Positions 11,198 through 23,914 of a DNA stretch of 64,000 nt are shown here, piece by piece (within the stretch, counting starts at the first letter, position 1; each line of letters begins with the position of its first letter). This DNA comes from Cyprinodon diabolis (taxonomy: Eukaryota > Chordata > Actinopteri > Cyprinodontiformes > Cyprinodontidae): the NCBI GenBank assembly GCA_030533445.1, contig CM060062.1, positions 7,172,456-7,236,455 of the forward strand, in the 5' to 3' direction. The translations under genes were made by a program, and so were the position numbers. Below the pieces are notes generated by a model, which was not told where the DNA came from, did no database searches, and saw only the letters and a program-made list of their open reading frames with translations.

Positions 11198-13979
11198 TAT
11201 TTGTGGTTAAAGAAGGGAAATCTTTTACTCACAATGCCCCTGCAGTACCTCCATAACCGATTAGGGGGGAACCACTCCCCTGTAAAATGCCTTTGTTTTA
11301 AAAGATTTCAGGCTGTAAAGGTCTTCCATCGAGAAGGCCCTCATTAGCGTGTACGCAGTAATAAAACTATCATTTTCATTTTACTTTCTATTATGTCGGA
11401 AAGGTTTGTACATTACTATATATGCACGCAAAATACATTTAGCTGTAAGAAGGCCTTTGCTAGCTTTTTAATTTTTTCTTTGGGTATCGTACCAAAGAAC
11501 CCTTTTAAACATAGAATTTTATGGTGAGTTTGTAATAAAACAAAATCCAGTTTTTAGAGCAAAAAAGCAATTCTGACAAACAAGATTAAAATTCTCTGCC
11601 ATGAATATCTTGTAACTATGACAACTTCTTAATAACTTTCCTTTGAGAAATGAATTATAATCTGAGAAATGCTGTTAAATAAGAGCAACACAGTCTTATA
11701 TGCACCTGATCCACTTGGCCCCCAGCATGTTGAGAAGAAGCAGAGTAGGAACATAAATCTCTTGACAGGTTTTATGCTTATTATCTCACCACCCATTGCG
11801 TTGAGGCTGAGCAAACAGTTTTGTTTTTTTGTTTTGTTTTTTTCACATTAGCATCTGGTATTTATCGAACAGCCATTCACAGACAGAGAGATTGCTCCAG
11901 TAGTTGCTCCAAGCAGAACATTTCATTTTAGATTTCAGGCTGAGTAATGACTCATCTACATAATTTAACAGATCACATCTTAGAAACATACCTCAGAAAA
12001 ATATGGAGAAAAAAAGCTGATGTGACAGTTGCTCAAACATGTTATATCTTTTAGGAAACTTCAAATAAATCCCCCACGTTTACGTAAAGTTTTGCTGACG
12101 ACAGAATCATTTGATGACCTTGTTTTGAACAGGTTAAACAAATGAAGGGGGAAGAAAAGCAAACAACCTACAGGTCCTCTGTGACATTTCCCTTTCATTT
12201 CAGATAACAAGGAAGAACAAGTTCTTTGCATTTTTTTCACAAAAGATATTTTCAACTCTCAAAAAATCATGAGAACTGGAATTTATATAGGTATGAGTGG
12301 TGGACTTGAGGTCCTGATATAAAAGGACTTAATGATGCCCCCATGGTGTGTTTTTCGAATGGAAAAAGGTATGTTTTAAGCATTTGAGTAGAATTACCAA
12401 GTTCAGCAATACACAAGATAATTTATCAGAATTTTTTTTTTTTACATAGGTTATGTCTTGATAAACTGACACCACAAGTGGAGTTTTGAGTTGTACTTTC
12501 TTGCTTAAAAACATCTTAAAGACTGTTTCAGGTGTCCTTCCACAAGTTTCTCACAATGGTTAACTGCAATTCTAGGACCGTTTCCCCTGACAAAACTAGT
12601 TTAACTAGAATACACACACACACACATTTACTCTTTTGCCAAAAATTGTTTGTCAAACTGAGATCAGGACTTTCTAGCTAATTATGGTTTGCTTAGGACG
12701 ACTGATCGATCGTTAGACACATTTATTTACAATTCCCACAAGGAAATGTTGTTCTGAGATGACATTTTAATATTTCCATGTTCTTTATTGTGACACCAAC
12801 TACTTTGTAAAGTGGGCCAGTCCTTCCTGTGGGAAAATTTGCAAAAATGTGTCGTTGCAAACCCTTCAAAGGTGGGATGGTGCTGCTTAAAATCCTCCCC
12901 CCTTGTTCAGTTAGAGTCAGTTTTCTTGTCTAAAACATTCAAAAGCAATAATGGAGACCAAAGGGCTTTACTTTGGTGAAATCTGCTACCTTCCAAGGTC
13001 ACAATAGCCATCAAAGACACTGAGTTGTATGATTTTGAATCTACAACTGGACATCTTGAAATGAGGGAGTTTGTCTTTGAGTTTATTTTTAAATTGTCAT
13101 CTTTCTTGTGCTATGTTTCTATAAGTCATGGTGTCTGCATCATGGATTAGGCTCCAAGTCCACAAATATAATACATGTTGTAATGTCACTTGCACACTTT
13201 TTAGGGTCTATTTTTGTGGGGATTTCTCTTGACACTTATATTTCCCACCAAACGTATTCTGGTCACTTGTTCAACCAGAAATGACCATTAGGGAGTTTCG
13301 ATTTTAAATTTGGTAACTATTCCATGACAATGACAGCAATAAAGGTGTGGATCATTCTGCTTTAGGCATTACAGTGTTTATTAATGTTTAGATATTTTCC
13401 ACCAAACTTCTTTAGGGATGAGAAGGGAACTTGTGGTACAACCATGGGGTATTTCTTACTTTCCTTTCAAGAATTTGTGCCTGTTTTGATAATAGCTAAC
13501 AAAAAGAAATTTTAAAAATGTAATGCTATAAACTTTTTAGACATTTGATAAAGTGGCTAAAATAACAATCAACGATCAGCAGGAGGTTTACTTTACATGT
13601 TTTTGGATGGAACAGAGGTCATATACTATCACACTGTATGTGAGTCAATAGGCCTGAATTAGAACCATAACATTCAGTTTTAATTGGTACAATAACGTTG
13701 TGAAAGTGCAGTGTAAAACAGTTCAATCAAATTTATTATCAGAATTATCAATAGAAAGTTTGTTCAGTTTAATGTTTAATACAAATTACCCAGAAAATAA
13801 TATTCAACTGAGTTCAATTAAATGTATGAGTGGAGCATTAGATGGGACTATATATTGCTGTTTAATTAGGTAAAATTATTTGTTTATTGTAATCAAATAG
13901 AAATTGGAAGAGAAAACAATAACACAAGGCCAGAACGACTTGCCATGAAAGGGAAGGATATGACTAATTTCCCTGATCC
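11198..13979. other. Intergenic, no gene recognised
   Basis: About 2.8 kb with only short unrelated open frames on either strand. A short CA tract lies near 12613-12626. No named repeat recognised. Confidence 0.35.
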
Positions 13980-15931
13980 AAATTTCAAGGCAAGAAACCT
14001 CTTCTTTTTGTAACTTTGTATCGTCCACCAGGTCCCTACTCTGAATTTTTAGATGAGTTTTCAGAGTTCCTTTCTGATTTGGTATTAAATACTGACAGGG
14101 TCATCATAGTGGGAGATTTTAACATCCATGCTGACATTGAAGGCGATAGCTTAAGAGCAGCCTTTAATGCTATCTTAGACACTATTGGCTTTGTTCAAAA
14201 TGTGAATAGTCCCACACATTCTCATCTTCATACTTTGGATCTTGTGCTGACATACGGCATAGAATGTGAAGAAATAACAGTATTTCCTCACAGCCCTGTC
14301 CTCTCTGACCACTTTCTAATAACCTTCAGGATTACTTTAACAGAGTTCTCCTCCCCCAAAAGAAGGTTACATTTTAGTAGATCTTTATCAGATAGTGCAG
14401 TTATAAATTTTAAAGAATCTGCTTCACTTTCTCTCTCCTCTGTGTCGATGAGCAGTGCTGCAGAGTGCAAAAGCTTAGCTTATTCCCCTTCACAGGTTGA
14501 TGATTTTGTTGATGGGGTTGCTAGTTCTCTGCGTACTGCCTTAGACAACGCAGCTCCTTTGAAAATGAAAACCTTTAAAAATAGAAAGCTTGCTCCTTGG
14601 TTTAATGCAGAGCTGCGTACTTTGAAGCAAAATGCTAGGAAACTGGAGAGAAAATATTGCTCCACAGGCCTGCTGGAGTCCTTCCTAGTCTAGAAAAATG
14701 GTTTACTTCTGTATAAGAGGACCCTTTGTAAAGCAAGAGCAGCATACTTCTCCTCATTAATAGAGGAGAATAAGAATAATCCTAGATTTCTTTTTAATAC
14801 AGTTGCCAAACTCACCCAGAGCCATAGCTCTGTTGAACAGTCCATCCCACCTGTTCTTAGCAGCAATGATTTTATGGGATTCTTTATAAATAAGATTGAT
14901 CTTATTAAAAATAAGATCATAAGCACTCCTCTATCCGCGATTGTACCTGAGGTAGTCATGGAATCTGAACCGGGTTTAGACTGCTTTGATCCAGTTGAAC
15001 TTTCTGAATTAGCAAAATTATTGTCTTCATCTAAGCCTTCAACTTGTATGTTAGATCCAGTTCCAACCAGGTTATTTAAGGAGGTATTCCCTTTGATCTC
15101 CTCCTCCATTTTAGATGTGATTAATCTATCTCTGTTACAGGGATATGTACCTAAAGCTTTTAAGGTTGCTGTAATTAAACCTCTGCTTATGAAACCGTCT
15201 CTTGACCAAGATGACTTGGTTAATTATAGACCAATATCCAGTCTTCCTTTCTTATCCAAAATTCTTGAGAAAGTAGTTGCCAAACAAGTTTGCGATCACT
15301 TACACCATAATGAACTTTTTGAAGAGTTTCAGTCTGGCTTTAGAGCTCATCATAGCACTGAGACAGCTCTGGTGAAAGTCACTAATGATATTCTCATGGC
15401 CTCAGATAATTAACTTGTATCTGTGCTCGTCCTGTTGGATCTTAGTGCTGCATTTGATACAGTTGACCATAATATTCTTTTAGAAAGACTTGAATATTTT
15501 GTTGGAATTAAAGGAACAGCACTAGACTGGTTTAAATCTGTTTGGCTGTGACGTCATTCTGGAAAGGATGCTCGTCTGCCTGGCTGTGTGTTTCCTGGAC
15601 GGGGCCGCCTTTAACAGCTGCTTTTTGTGTCTCTGCTTCCGTCTCCTTGAACCCCAGTCGGCCTCGGCAGATGGCCGCTCACACTGAGCCTGGTTCTGCT
15701 GGAGGTTTCTTCCTGTTAAAAGGGAGTTTTTCCTCTCCACTGTCGCTACAAGCATGCTTAGTGTGAGGGATTGTATTTGAGTCAATGAGTCGATGCAATC
15801 AACTGGTTTTCCTTAGATATAAAACTTTGTATCAATTTGACTGTATGATCTGGTTGAACTGTAAAGTGCCTTGAGATGACATGTGTTGTGAATTTGGCGC
15901 TATATAAATAAACTGAATTGAATTGAATTGA
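13980..15931 (+). mobile_element. L2-type LINE, 5'-truncated with internal deletion
   Basis: The element starts inside the apurinic-type endonuclease domain and runs through the linker into the reverse transcriptase. At about 15540, just after the motif A region ([13 protein letters not shown]), it jumps straight to the 3' UTR block near GTTTGGCTGTGACGTCATTC. RT motifs B to E, including the YADD box, are therefore missing. The tail at 15541-15931 carries the same blocks as the other L2 ends here and finishes in GAATT repeats. It is relatively well preserved: only two stop codons occur in about 1.5 kb of a single frame. Confidence 0.88.
13983..15540 (+). pseudogene. L2 LINE ORF2 fragment: endonuclease and N-terminal RT
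   Basis: One continuous frame interrupted by TAG at 14691-14693 and TAA at 15411-15413. Endonuclease hallmarks are YRPPGPYSEF near the start, IIVGDFNIH near 14107, and the LDLVLT and LSDHFLITF blocks with the catalytic-type Asp and His. The linker contains SLIEENKNNPRFLFNTVAKL between the stops. The RT part includes KPSTCMLDPVPTRL, VNYRPISSLPFLSKILEKVV, FQSGFRAHHSTETALVKV and [13 protein letters not shown]. The missing palm motifs make the product inactive for reverse transcription whatever the stops. It is not a host gene. Confidence 0.85.
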
Positions 15932-16904
15932 CTTGATGAAGATGTAATGTGACGATGAAACCAGTTAGACTTGCTTGGACTGGATATATATTTTTTTATT
16001 CTTAGACAAGAATGTTACTCAATTTGAACATTGCTCTTGTTATTTTGATACTGTTCTGTTTAACCCTTATGGACTGAAGACATCTTCTACTTCTATCTTT
16101 GCAAACTGTGTATGTCATAGAGCATCTGAGAGCAAAAGAGAAATACACATAATCCACCAAATAGGATGAGACTTGCTAGTGTAACTAAAAGCCAACTAAG
16201 CAGCCTACAGAGTGAATTAGAGGGAGGATGGGTGTTTGTATGAGGGAGCGTTTACGGCTGAGGCAGGGACTGCATGTGGGTGGAAAGGGTTAAGGTTCTT
16301 TATAGTTTTATCATAAACCTGTTGCATAACTCTCTGAGGAGCTCTCTGCTTACAACAACACTTTCTGAAGCAAGCATTTCATGTCTTTGTTGATACTTGG
16401 AAATTCTCAAGAGATTCTGGAAATAGATGTCTATTCATGTTTGGCACTTAGAAATGACATTTCATTTTGTTTTAAGGTAAAGGGTCAAAAGTTTACAATA
16501 ACAAGATTTTTTGTAAAATGAGTTCTAACATCTGGTGGGTGAAACAAACATAACAAAATAAGGCCATAGTTGGCTCAATTTTTTTGTAGTAACATTATTT
16601 GAGCATTTTGCTTCCTAACAGTAGATATGAGTAACGTGTTCATACACTATGTGTTGTGGTAGTATTAGAGGTGAGGGTTGATAGGCTTGCTCTGATCACC
16701 CAGTGAACTCCTACAACTTGTTGTTTACATGGCAGAGCTTAAAGCCGCAGGGATCTATTGGTCAGCTGGAGAGGCTTAAGCTGGTTACAGCATAAATACA
16801 CAGCTATACACAACAGTCAGGAGGCATGAGCTTAAAGAAAACTCACAGCCAGCTGAAACCAGAAATAAACAAAATACAGATATCTATCTACTTTAACTGT
16901 ACAT
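15932..16904. other. Intergenic, no gene recognised
   Basis: No domain-bearing frame or named repeat recognised. Confidence 0.35.
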
Positions 16905-17225
16905 TTCAATTCAGTTTATTTATACAGTGCCAATTCAGAACACATGTAATCTCCAAGGCACTTTACAGTTCACTAGATCATACAGTCAAATTGATTCAAA
17001 GTTTTCTATCGAATGAAAACCAGTTGATTGCTTTGCCTCATTGACTAAAATACAATCCCTCAAACTAAGCATGCTTGTAGGGACAGTGGAGAGGAAAAAC
17101 TCCCTTTTAACAGGAAGGAACCTCCAGCAGAACAAGGTTCGGTGTGAGCGGCCATCTGCTGAGGCCGACTGGGGTTCAAGGAGACAGAAGCAGAGATACA
17201 AAAAGCAACTGTAAAAAGTGGCAAC
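16905..17225 (-). mobile_element. L2-type LINE 3' tail
   Basis: Reverse-oriented copy of the L2 3' UTR. From the left it reads TTCAATTCAGTTTATTTATA, then the inverted ACACATGT...CTTTACAGTT block, the GACAGTGGAGAGGAAAAACT block, and the GAGCGGCCATCTGCTGAGGC block. No coding part remains. Confidence 0.8.
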
Positions 17226-18289
17226 AAAATGATAAATAACTTTTAAAACATTTAAAGAAAACTTTTCAGATTCAGCTGTGCTCTGAAGGCCTGAGAAGTT
17301 TGAAGCATTTTTAGATTAGGTTAGATTGTACTAATTGCCTGTGTACATTTTCTGGGTCATGGCAAACGCAAACAGGCTTAAACTGGAGGGCAACTAGACT
17401 TTCACTAAGTTTTCGAACATGTTTCAAACTCTATCAAGGATTCTTTATCAATTCTTTTGGCTTGCACCAGAGCTGAACAAGAAGGTTCAAGAGGGTTCCA
17501 CACAACTGCAAACCTATTAACATATGTCGTCCACTTACTGGATCCGCCTGGATAAGGACAGCATCAATCGGAGGAGCAGCAAAGAGGTCCATGGGTAGGT
17601 GTGGAGTTACCATTAGGCAAAACTAGATGGTTGCCTAGTGGCTCAAGTGACTGAAATCCCCATAAAACTCCTCTTACTTTTTATTGTTTATTAAGTTATT
17701 ACTTATTTTTAGACATGAATTATGTTTTTTATTAAAGCCCTTATGCTAAAATGCCATCAGTACAGCTTGTCTTCAGTCTGCATTACATTAGGTTAGTCCA
17801 TCTTTACGTATGTAAACAAGATGTAGAAAGACAGCAACAAAACATTTGAAAATTATTTGGGCAAAATGGTAAGAACAGATAAAAAAAAACGTGAAAAAAA
17901 GCAGGTGGTCAACAGAAAGCTGCACTGAAGGTCACCAAAGGTGACTTGCTTCGTTATTTCAGCAGAGGCGGCTGGCTATGGCTAACAGTTGTGACGACAA
18001 CCCCTTTGGGGATTTTCCGTGGTGTGGAAATGAAAAACTGAATATCGAAACCGTCAATTAGGTCAGATTTTAGGTCTACTTCTTTATCCCATTGAAACCA
18101 TGAAAGCTTATTGGTCAATTTGACGTAAGCTTTGAATTTCGAATGGTTGTTTTTGCTTGAAATCATTTATTTATTATTTATTTTTGGTGTTGACTTCTGG
18201 GGGTTGTTTCTGGGGATTCAACAATGAATTCTTGTTGAGGCCAAGTCTCACAAACAAGATTTTAGGGACAAGAGGGAGAAAATACAAAG
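17226..18289. other. Intergenic, no gene recognised
   Basis: No domain-bearing frame. The sequence near 17600-17660 (TTAGGCAAAACTAGATGG and following) recalls the inner part of hAT-type fish repeats, but no left end was found. Confidence 0.3.
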
Positions 18290-18355
18290 AATGGGAAAAA
18301 GACGGAAAAAGAGGCCCCTTCACCTTAGGCCCCAAATTTCTTAAATCCACCACTG
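18290..18355. mobile_element. hAT-like terminal sequence, single end
   Basis: The last bases GGCCCCAAATTTCTTAAATC then CACCACTG read, reversed, as a CAGTGGTGG start followed by a GATTTAAGAAATTTGGGG block, the form of a common fish hAT terminus. I found no partner end and no 8-bp duplication of the flanking ATTCTGGG, so this may be a truncated copy. Confidence 0.35.
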
Positions 18356-18779
18356 ATTCTGGGGAAACATCAAAGATCTACAGCACAGATAGGATTTAGC
18401 AGGTCGACTATTAGTGGTACATTCCTTATCTAGCCTTTATGGATGAAATTAACCCATAAAGAAGTTCTCTTTGTGCAACGTGGTTCCTACACCTGAGCCT
18501 GGGTCTGAATAGTCAGAGCTACAGTTGATGCTAAGTCTAAAAATGTATCCAAAACTTGACTATCGTCCTGTGTGCAGTCTTCTGTGATAGTTGACTGGAA
18601 ATTCAAAGAGACAGAATGAGACGTATAAAACAAACATGAGAGCAGTGATCCATAAATGCTTCCTATGTTAGATAAGAAAATAGTAAACTGGCTCCATAGG
18701 GTACTCTGTCTAGGAAAGAAATAGTTAAGCAGATCAGCACTGAGCCAGTTTTCCAAATGGATGAAAGAGAGCATACTGA
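18356..18779. other. Intergenic, no gene recognised
   Basis: A 95-residue minus-strand frame at 18487-18774 shows no known domain. It abuts the L2-like segment that follows and could be an unrecognised part of it. Confidence 0.3.
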
Positions 18780-19150
18780 GTCACAGTAAAAGCAGTAGCC
18801 AAGAGGATATTTCCCTCCAGGACCGTGTCGCAATCAAACAGGACCAGATGGAGCTAGTATGATTACAAAAAGCAGAGAACACATAAGGTTAGGGGTTGAG
18901 CCCCCAAATAATGCAAAATCAAAGAATAAAAATTGAATGATAAAAAGTGGTCCCTGTGTCCTCCAGCAGTCTAAGACTATAGCAGTATCTGTTGAGATAG
19001 CTCAGGATAAACCCAAGCCACTCTTATTAGGAGTTTTACCAAAGATTAAAGTTTTAAGCCTACATAATAATAAAAGTAGACATGGTGTCTGCTTTGAGTC
19101 ACAAATTAAAACTGGTAGCTGGATCCACAGGAGAGGAGCCAAACACTGTT
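18780..19150 (-). mobile_element. L2-type LINE, inner 3' UTR segment
   Basis: Matches the 50440-50790 segment of the larger minus-strand L2 copy in shared blocks: an AAGCAGA..ACATAA block, AAAAGTGGTCCCT.TGTG, ATAGCTCAGGATAA-like text, and GGTAG.TG.ATCCACAGGAGAGGAG. This identifies it by internal comparison. It lacks both the RT C-terminus and the terminal tail. Confidence 0.65.
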
Positions 19151-22045
19151 AAAAAAGTTCTGGAAAGTCCTTCCATTCTACTTTAAACAGTCTAGCAACC
19201 ACTTAGTAAAACTTATAATATCATCAGTTAACTTCTCATGAAACTGTTTCAAAAATGCCATTTAAATGGAAAAAGTACTTCAATATTTCAAGACAAGAGC
19301 AAAATGATTAAGAAAGTTGCAAGAAGAACCCAGAATATGCACAGAAGAAAATTATTTGGTTTAAATATGCAAACCAGGACACTGCCAGGATACTGCCTTT
19401 TGGTTTCAACCCCCTGGACTCAGGAGTATTTATCATCCCTTCTTTTCAAAGCTTCTTCAGTTAGAATGCCAGCTTTGTTCAGAGCACTTCAGAGACTAAA
19501 GACACACACATTTTACATTTAGCTTAATGCACCTTTTACCAGAGGAAAGAAATCGTTTTGATTAATTTACTCCATCTGGGCTTACATAATATTCATCTGT
19601 CAAGGTGTTTGTGAGGTTGAACAGAGCAGCCGGAATCAGTTAGCAAGTTTGCCAAATAAAAGACCCTCTGCAGACTTCATCAGGCTCTTATGCTACCTCA
19701 GCTTCTCTAAGGTAATAATATATATGTAAGATGGAAATCCTATATTTGCTTAAGCCTTGACTCAAGTCAAACCTACATAGAGGGGGATTTACTAATATAC
19801 TCAACAAGAGTAACATGAAATAAGTCAAGTTGTAATTTGCTGGTGAGGAAAAGACCATTGCTAAAAGATTAATTTGAATCTCTCCGTACTGCTGCAGCTC
19901 CCATAAATTTAGCACTTGGTTACCTCTTTGTAGATTTTACTCGACTGGTTACCTTTGTTGGGATTCATATTTCTGATAGAAATACTAGACAGCTAACAGG
20001 TTTCATATTTACCCTACGTTTGAACAAAGGAAGTTCCATTGCAAGATTTCACCCTAAGAAAATGTTTGCAAAATATGAGCTATGTCCCACTTAGGTCACA
20101 TCCAGTTGACTTGAGACAGTAAAAGACCAAAGTAACTGTAAAAAAAGAAAACAGACATAAAAAAAAGTTAAAGGGTGACGTGATTGCTGGAGGACCAACT
20201 GTTAACAGATTGATTACAAAAGCCCATGAAGTGGATCTGCTCTTGTTGAAAGCTGGTATGGTTACGAATAATCTTTATCAATTTTGAAAAGGGGTTTGAA
20301 ACCCCTAAAAATATCTAGGTTGTTAAAAATAGTAGATGCTTAACCTTATCCATTAGTTTTAGATCCTACTCATATTACAGTTCTATAAGTATAAATTGTA
20401 AGTTTTTTTTGTTTTTGTTTTTTTTTTTTACAAATGTCAAAGTCAAATTACTTAAAGCCGAATTCCATATTGGTCAGAATAAAAGTAAACATCTTCAAAA
20501 ATCACAAGGTTAGGAGAAGAAAATGGGGAGCAACTTGAGTACATATAATAGCCCATTTAGATAATAATTTGTAAAGAGGCCAGGCTTTATAAAATGGAAC
20601 GCATTGTTGCACAAGTGGAGATGTTCTTTGAAAACAGGGATTTGGCATCGAATGCTGACACAATCAGATAGAAACCCACTGAATGTGACACAAAAATACA
20701 AACATCATTGAGGTCTAGGAACCAATAGGGATGTTTTTTATGGCCCTTTTCTATTATTCTGACCCCAAAGTGGATATAACAAAAGCACGGTAAAAAAAAT
20801 TTTCCACTATTACTCAGCTAAACTTAGATTAAATCATATTAAATCTTAAGTCCTGTCCGAGAATAGTTTTCAGTAAGACAAACTGTTTATTTAAAGAGTG
20901 ATCACTCAAGGCAAAAAATAACAGAATATAAGCCCAGATGTGTACTGTAAGCACCTTCAGGGGGCATTAACCAATGTTATAAAATCCATTCAGATTCCTG
21001 TAAATCCTGTAAGCATGTGTTATGCTTCCATGGCCTCAATCGGGTGGCATGCCAACCTACCTTATACAGAAGGGCTAAAAATCCTTTGTAAATTTCACAC
21101 TGTAAAATGCATAGGCAAAAGGGAACACCCAATTTTCAGAATTGTGCAACTGAATATTGCGCTGTTTGCAATAGTGCATCTTACTTTTTATATTGTATAT
21201 GAATAGGTAACTTGAACCATGTTAAATATGCATCTACGATGGTGCAGGCAGCATCATCAGTCTGTCAGCTCAGCAATTATTTAAATTTTTTGGTGTCGAT
21301 GCAGTAGATTTGCAGGTTTCTAGGTGAATGAATGGCTTCTCTTTGAAACAAGCCCGCATTCAGATCTGTTCTCATGCTGGAAAGTTTGCAACCTGCGCTC
21401 TAGAGACCTAGCATTGTGAAAAAAAGAAGACAACATAAAGGAAAAAAAAATTCTGCAGATTGTTTAAAGCAGTGGTAGGTAGGTGTGTAATTGTTACAAA
21501 CAATTTCTTGTAGAGAAGAAGAGCAGTCCTATGCAGCTTGCACTCCATAGGGCTGAGTGCCTACTTTTATTCGCCCAGGTCCTTGTGTTGCTTTTAGCAA
21601 ATTATTTCCAAAAAGTAAAAGCTGGAAAGAGCGAAGCCAGCAAGTTTCAAAAGAAACTAATTAATAATTTAGGGGTCTATTTACCCCTCTCTAGTGATAT
21701 CACTCATTTGCCTTATTTTTGTGTTGTCTTCTTATTGACATGCAAACACAATTTCTTAGTAACCACTGCACAGACAAAAACAGAATACTATAAGATGGGA
21801 CAACAATAGCGAACTGAAAATGCTAGCTTACATGCCTTAAGTGTTTAAAGAATAGTTAGGACTAGTTAAGGTAACAAGATATGCACGCTGTCCAAAAGTA
21901 AAATCCATGTAAAGAAGCAACAGTAGTTTGACTTTTAAATATTTGTGTAAATAATAATTTAACAGTGGCAGAAGGGGAAATAGGCAGAGCACTAATCCTA
22001 AACTTGATAGAACTGAAATAGTGGTAAAAAGACAGATTTTGAGTA
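19151..22045. other. Intergenic, no gene recognised
   Basis: Nearly 2.9 kb of AT-rich sequence with short, unrelated open frames. No recognisable exon or named repeat. Confidence 0.35.
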
Positions 22046-22610
22046 ACCTGACAACAGCCAGATGCATGTCTCGCTCCGCCTAGCTCCACTCACATACATC
22101 TGGGAACCCGCCATAGGAATTGCCTTTACTGAAGGCTGGGCCTTATCAAAACTCCTTATATATGATTGGATAAGCCACTTGTCTGTCATCTTTATTGACG
22201 TGCTATTTCAACCACTCACACCGAAGCTAACCCGTGATGCTGTGAGAGGAGGAGCCATTTGGTAGATCAAGCTCTTGCCAAATCTGGTCGGGAGAAGGGC
22301 GAAAAACATCGTTTCCACCAACAAAAGCCTTCAAAGCCGTTCTCTGATGTTCTTTTAATGAAACAATATCAGATAGATTGGACAACACAGAAGAAATAGC
22401 AGCATCAATGCTAACGCTTGCTTCCTCGATGCGAGCCGCCATTGTTGTTGGAATCTCACGGTCGCTTCTCCACTCCAGGACACACCCGCCCTGCGTCCTG
22501 ATTGGACAGACCATAAATTCGGTTGGGGAAATCACTTTCAATGAGCTGGTTCCCAGATGTATGTGAGTGGAGCTAGGCGGAGCGAGACATGCATCTGGCT
22601 GTTGTCAGGT
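22046..22610. mobile_element. Short inverted-repeat transposon (MITE-like) with 63-bp TIRs
   Basis: The arms at 22046-22108 and 22548-22610 are perfect inverted repeats over 63 bp, beginning ACCTGACAACAGCCAGATGC. Flanking TA on both sides (22044-22045, 22611-22612) gives a possible TA target-site duplication. Alternatively, the direct repeat TTTTGAG at 22037-22043 and 22615-22621 suggests a longer duplication with slightly different ends. The 565-bp body has no transposase, but on the minus strand it has a decayed RecQ-helicase-like segment. Perfect arms argue for a recent insertion. The superfamily cannot be fixed while the duplication is ambiguous. Confidence 0.82.
22240..22442 (-). pseudogene. 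RecQ-like helicase N-terminal fragment inside the MITE
   Basis: The minus-strand frame from 22442 starts MAARIEEASVS and reaches SLKEHQRTALKAFVGGNDVF, the pattern that leads into motif I in RecQ-family helicases (L...Q..AL.....G.DV). The frame then goes wrong. In the next frame, the bases at 22271-22291 read PTRFGKS, followed by LIYQMAP, which matches the RecQ Walker A region PTG.GKSL.YQ.P. So there is a one-base frameshift plus a Gly-to-Arg change in the nucleotide-binding loop. No other helicase motif is present. Family assignment is from recalled RecQ patterns, without a search. Confidence 0.65.
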
Positions 22611-22612
22611 TA

Positions 22613-23914
22613 GGTTTTGAGGTCTTCAGCAATGGAAAAGTGATTCTGTTTGTATACCTTATAAACAACATATATCCAACTCCACCTCCCCGCATGGGGC
22701 CTGCGCTGTCTTTCTTATCTGTCACTGCGACAACAAATCCAATGATACTTTTGGAGGAAGGCTCTTGCAAAGCAATCTGGGATATACCTGCTCATTTAGT
22801 GAGCATGGATACTTTTCAAGGAGCATTATGGGAAATTTAAGGTCCACTACTTTTTCATATACTAGACATTCTGACATTTTACGAGGGTGTAACCACTGTG
22901 CTCTATATAGCGCTCTAAACAGTGATTAGGGTGGACGTTCGGACACAGCCCACTTGTTTTAGCTTTTGGTGCACTGCTTGGTTAGGCCGCTTAATAACAA
23001 GAACATGCCTAAACCACATTCATTTATTTTTTATGTTGATCAATTCTTTTATTTTTATTACTTTTTGTTTTGGTGAATTTCTATTTCTCACTGATTACTT
23101 CTACTAAATTGGACCGTTCAAAATAATCTGAATTGCATTGCTTATCTGATGAATGCAGTTGCCCGTCCACCAAGGGAGAACCCATGACTTGGTAGGTGTT
23201 CAGTTGTTTCATACCCTTTCTATTTTATTAGACTGTGTCTGTGAAATGAAGCACTTAATGTATTTCTTTATAAACTAACGTTGCTTTAACCCCCCTCCAC
23301 TTCCGAATACAATTGGCCGCATTTTATTATGAGTATGGGTGTATAACCGAGTGAAGGGGGTGAATTTATCATAAACTCCATATAACACCATATCTTTCAG
23401 ATATATATGTATGTATATAAACACATCTATCTTTTAATTTTTACACAACAATGCAGTATTTCATTTTGGTCTATTACACAAAAAGTACCAGTGGCAAAAA
23501 ATATCGAAAGTGCACAGGATCTGCATAAATTTTCTGTTAGTTTACCTTCCCTGAAACCTGTTTCCTGTTTGCTGCAGGGACATAAAATACTTTTGCTTTC
23601 TAGGTAGCCTAGTATTTAAATCCAACTCACTTTCCACATAAAGAATCAGAAACTTGAGGAGTTTCCAGATCACTTAACTTTGACAAACAAACTGTTACTG
23701 TACACTGAGCTTAACTGTACAATCCATGAAAGTTGGATGTGTTTACACAGGTAAACACGTTTTAGTAAAGTGCTGTAATGTGTTGTACATGTCTCATATA
23801 GAATCTTTGAGGCTAGAATGAAGACCTTTAAATGATTTATGGTGTAAACCAGTTTTCACACATTCTTTCTACTACACCACCTTCCTATGGCTACTGGTAA
23901 GGCTTGTGTCTCTT
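22613..23914. other. Intergenic region upstream of klf15
   Basis: No recognisable gene or named repeat. Open frames are short and without known domains. Confidence 0.35.

Noticed and set aside
14016..15413. A host endonuclease/reverse-transcriptase gene
   Set aside because: Motif order and the repeat-derived 3' tail show an L2 retrotransposon with stop codons and an internal deletion.
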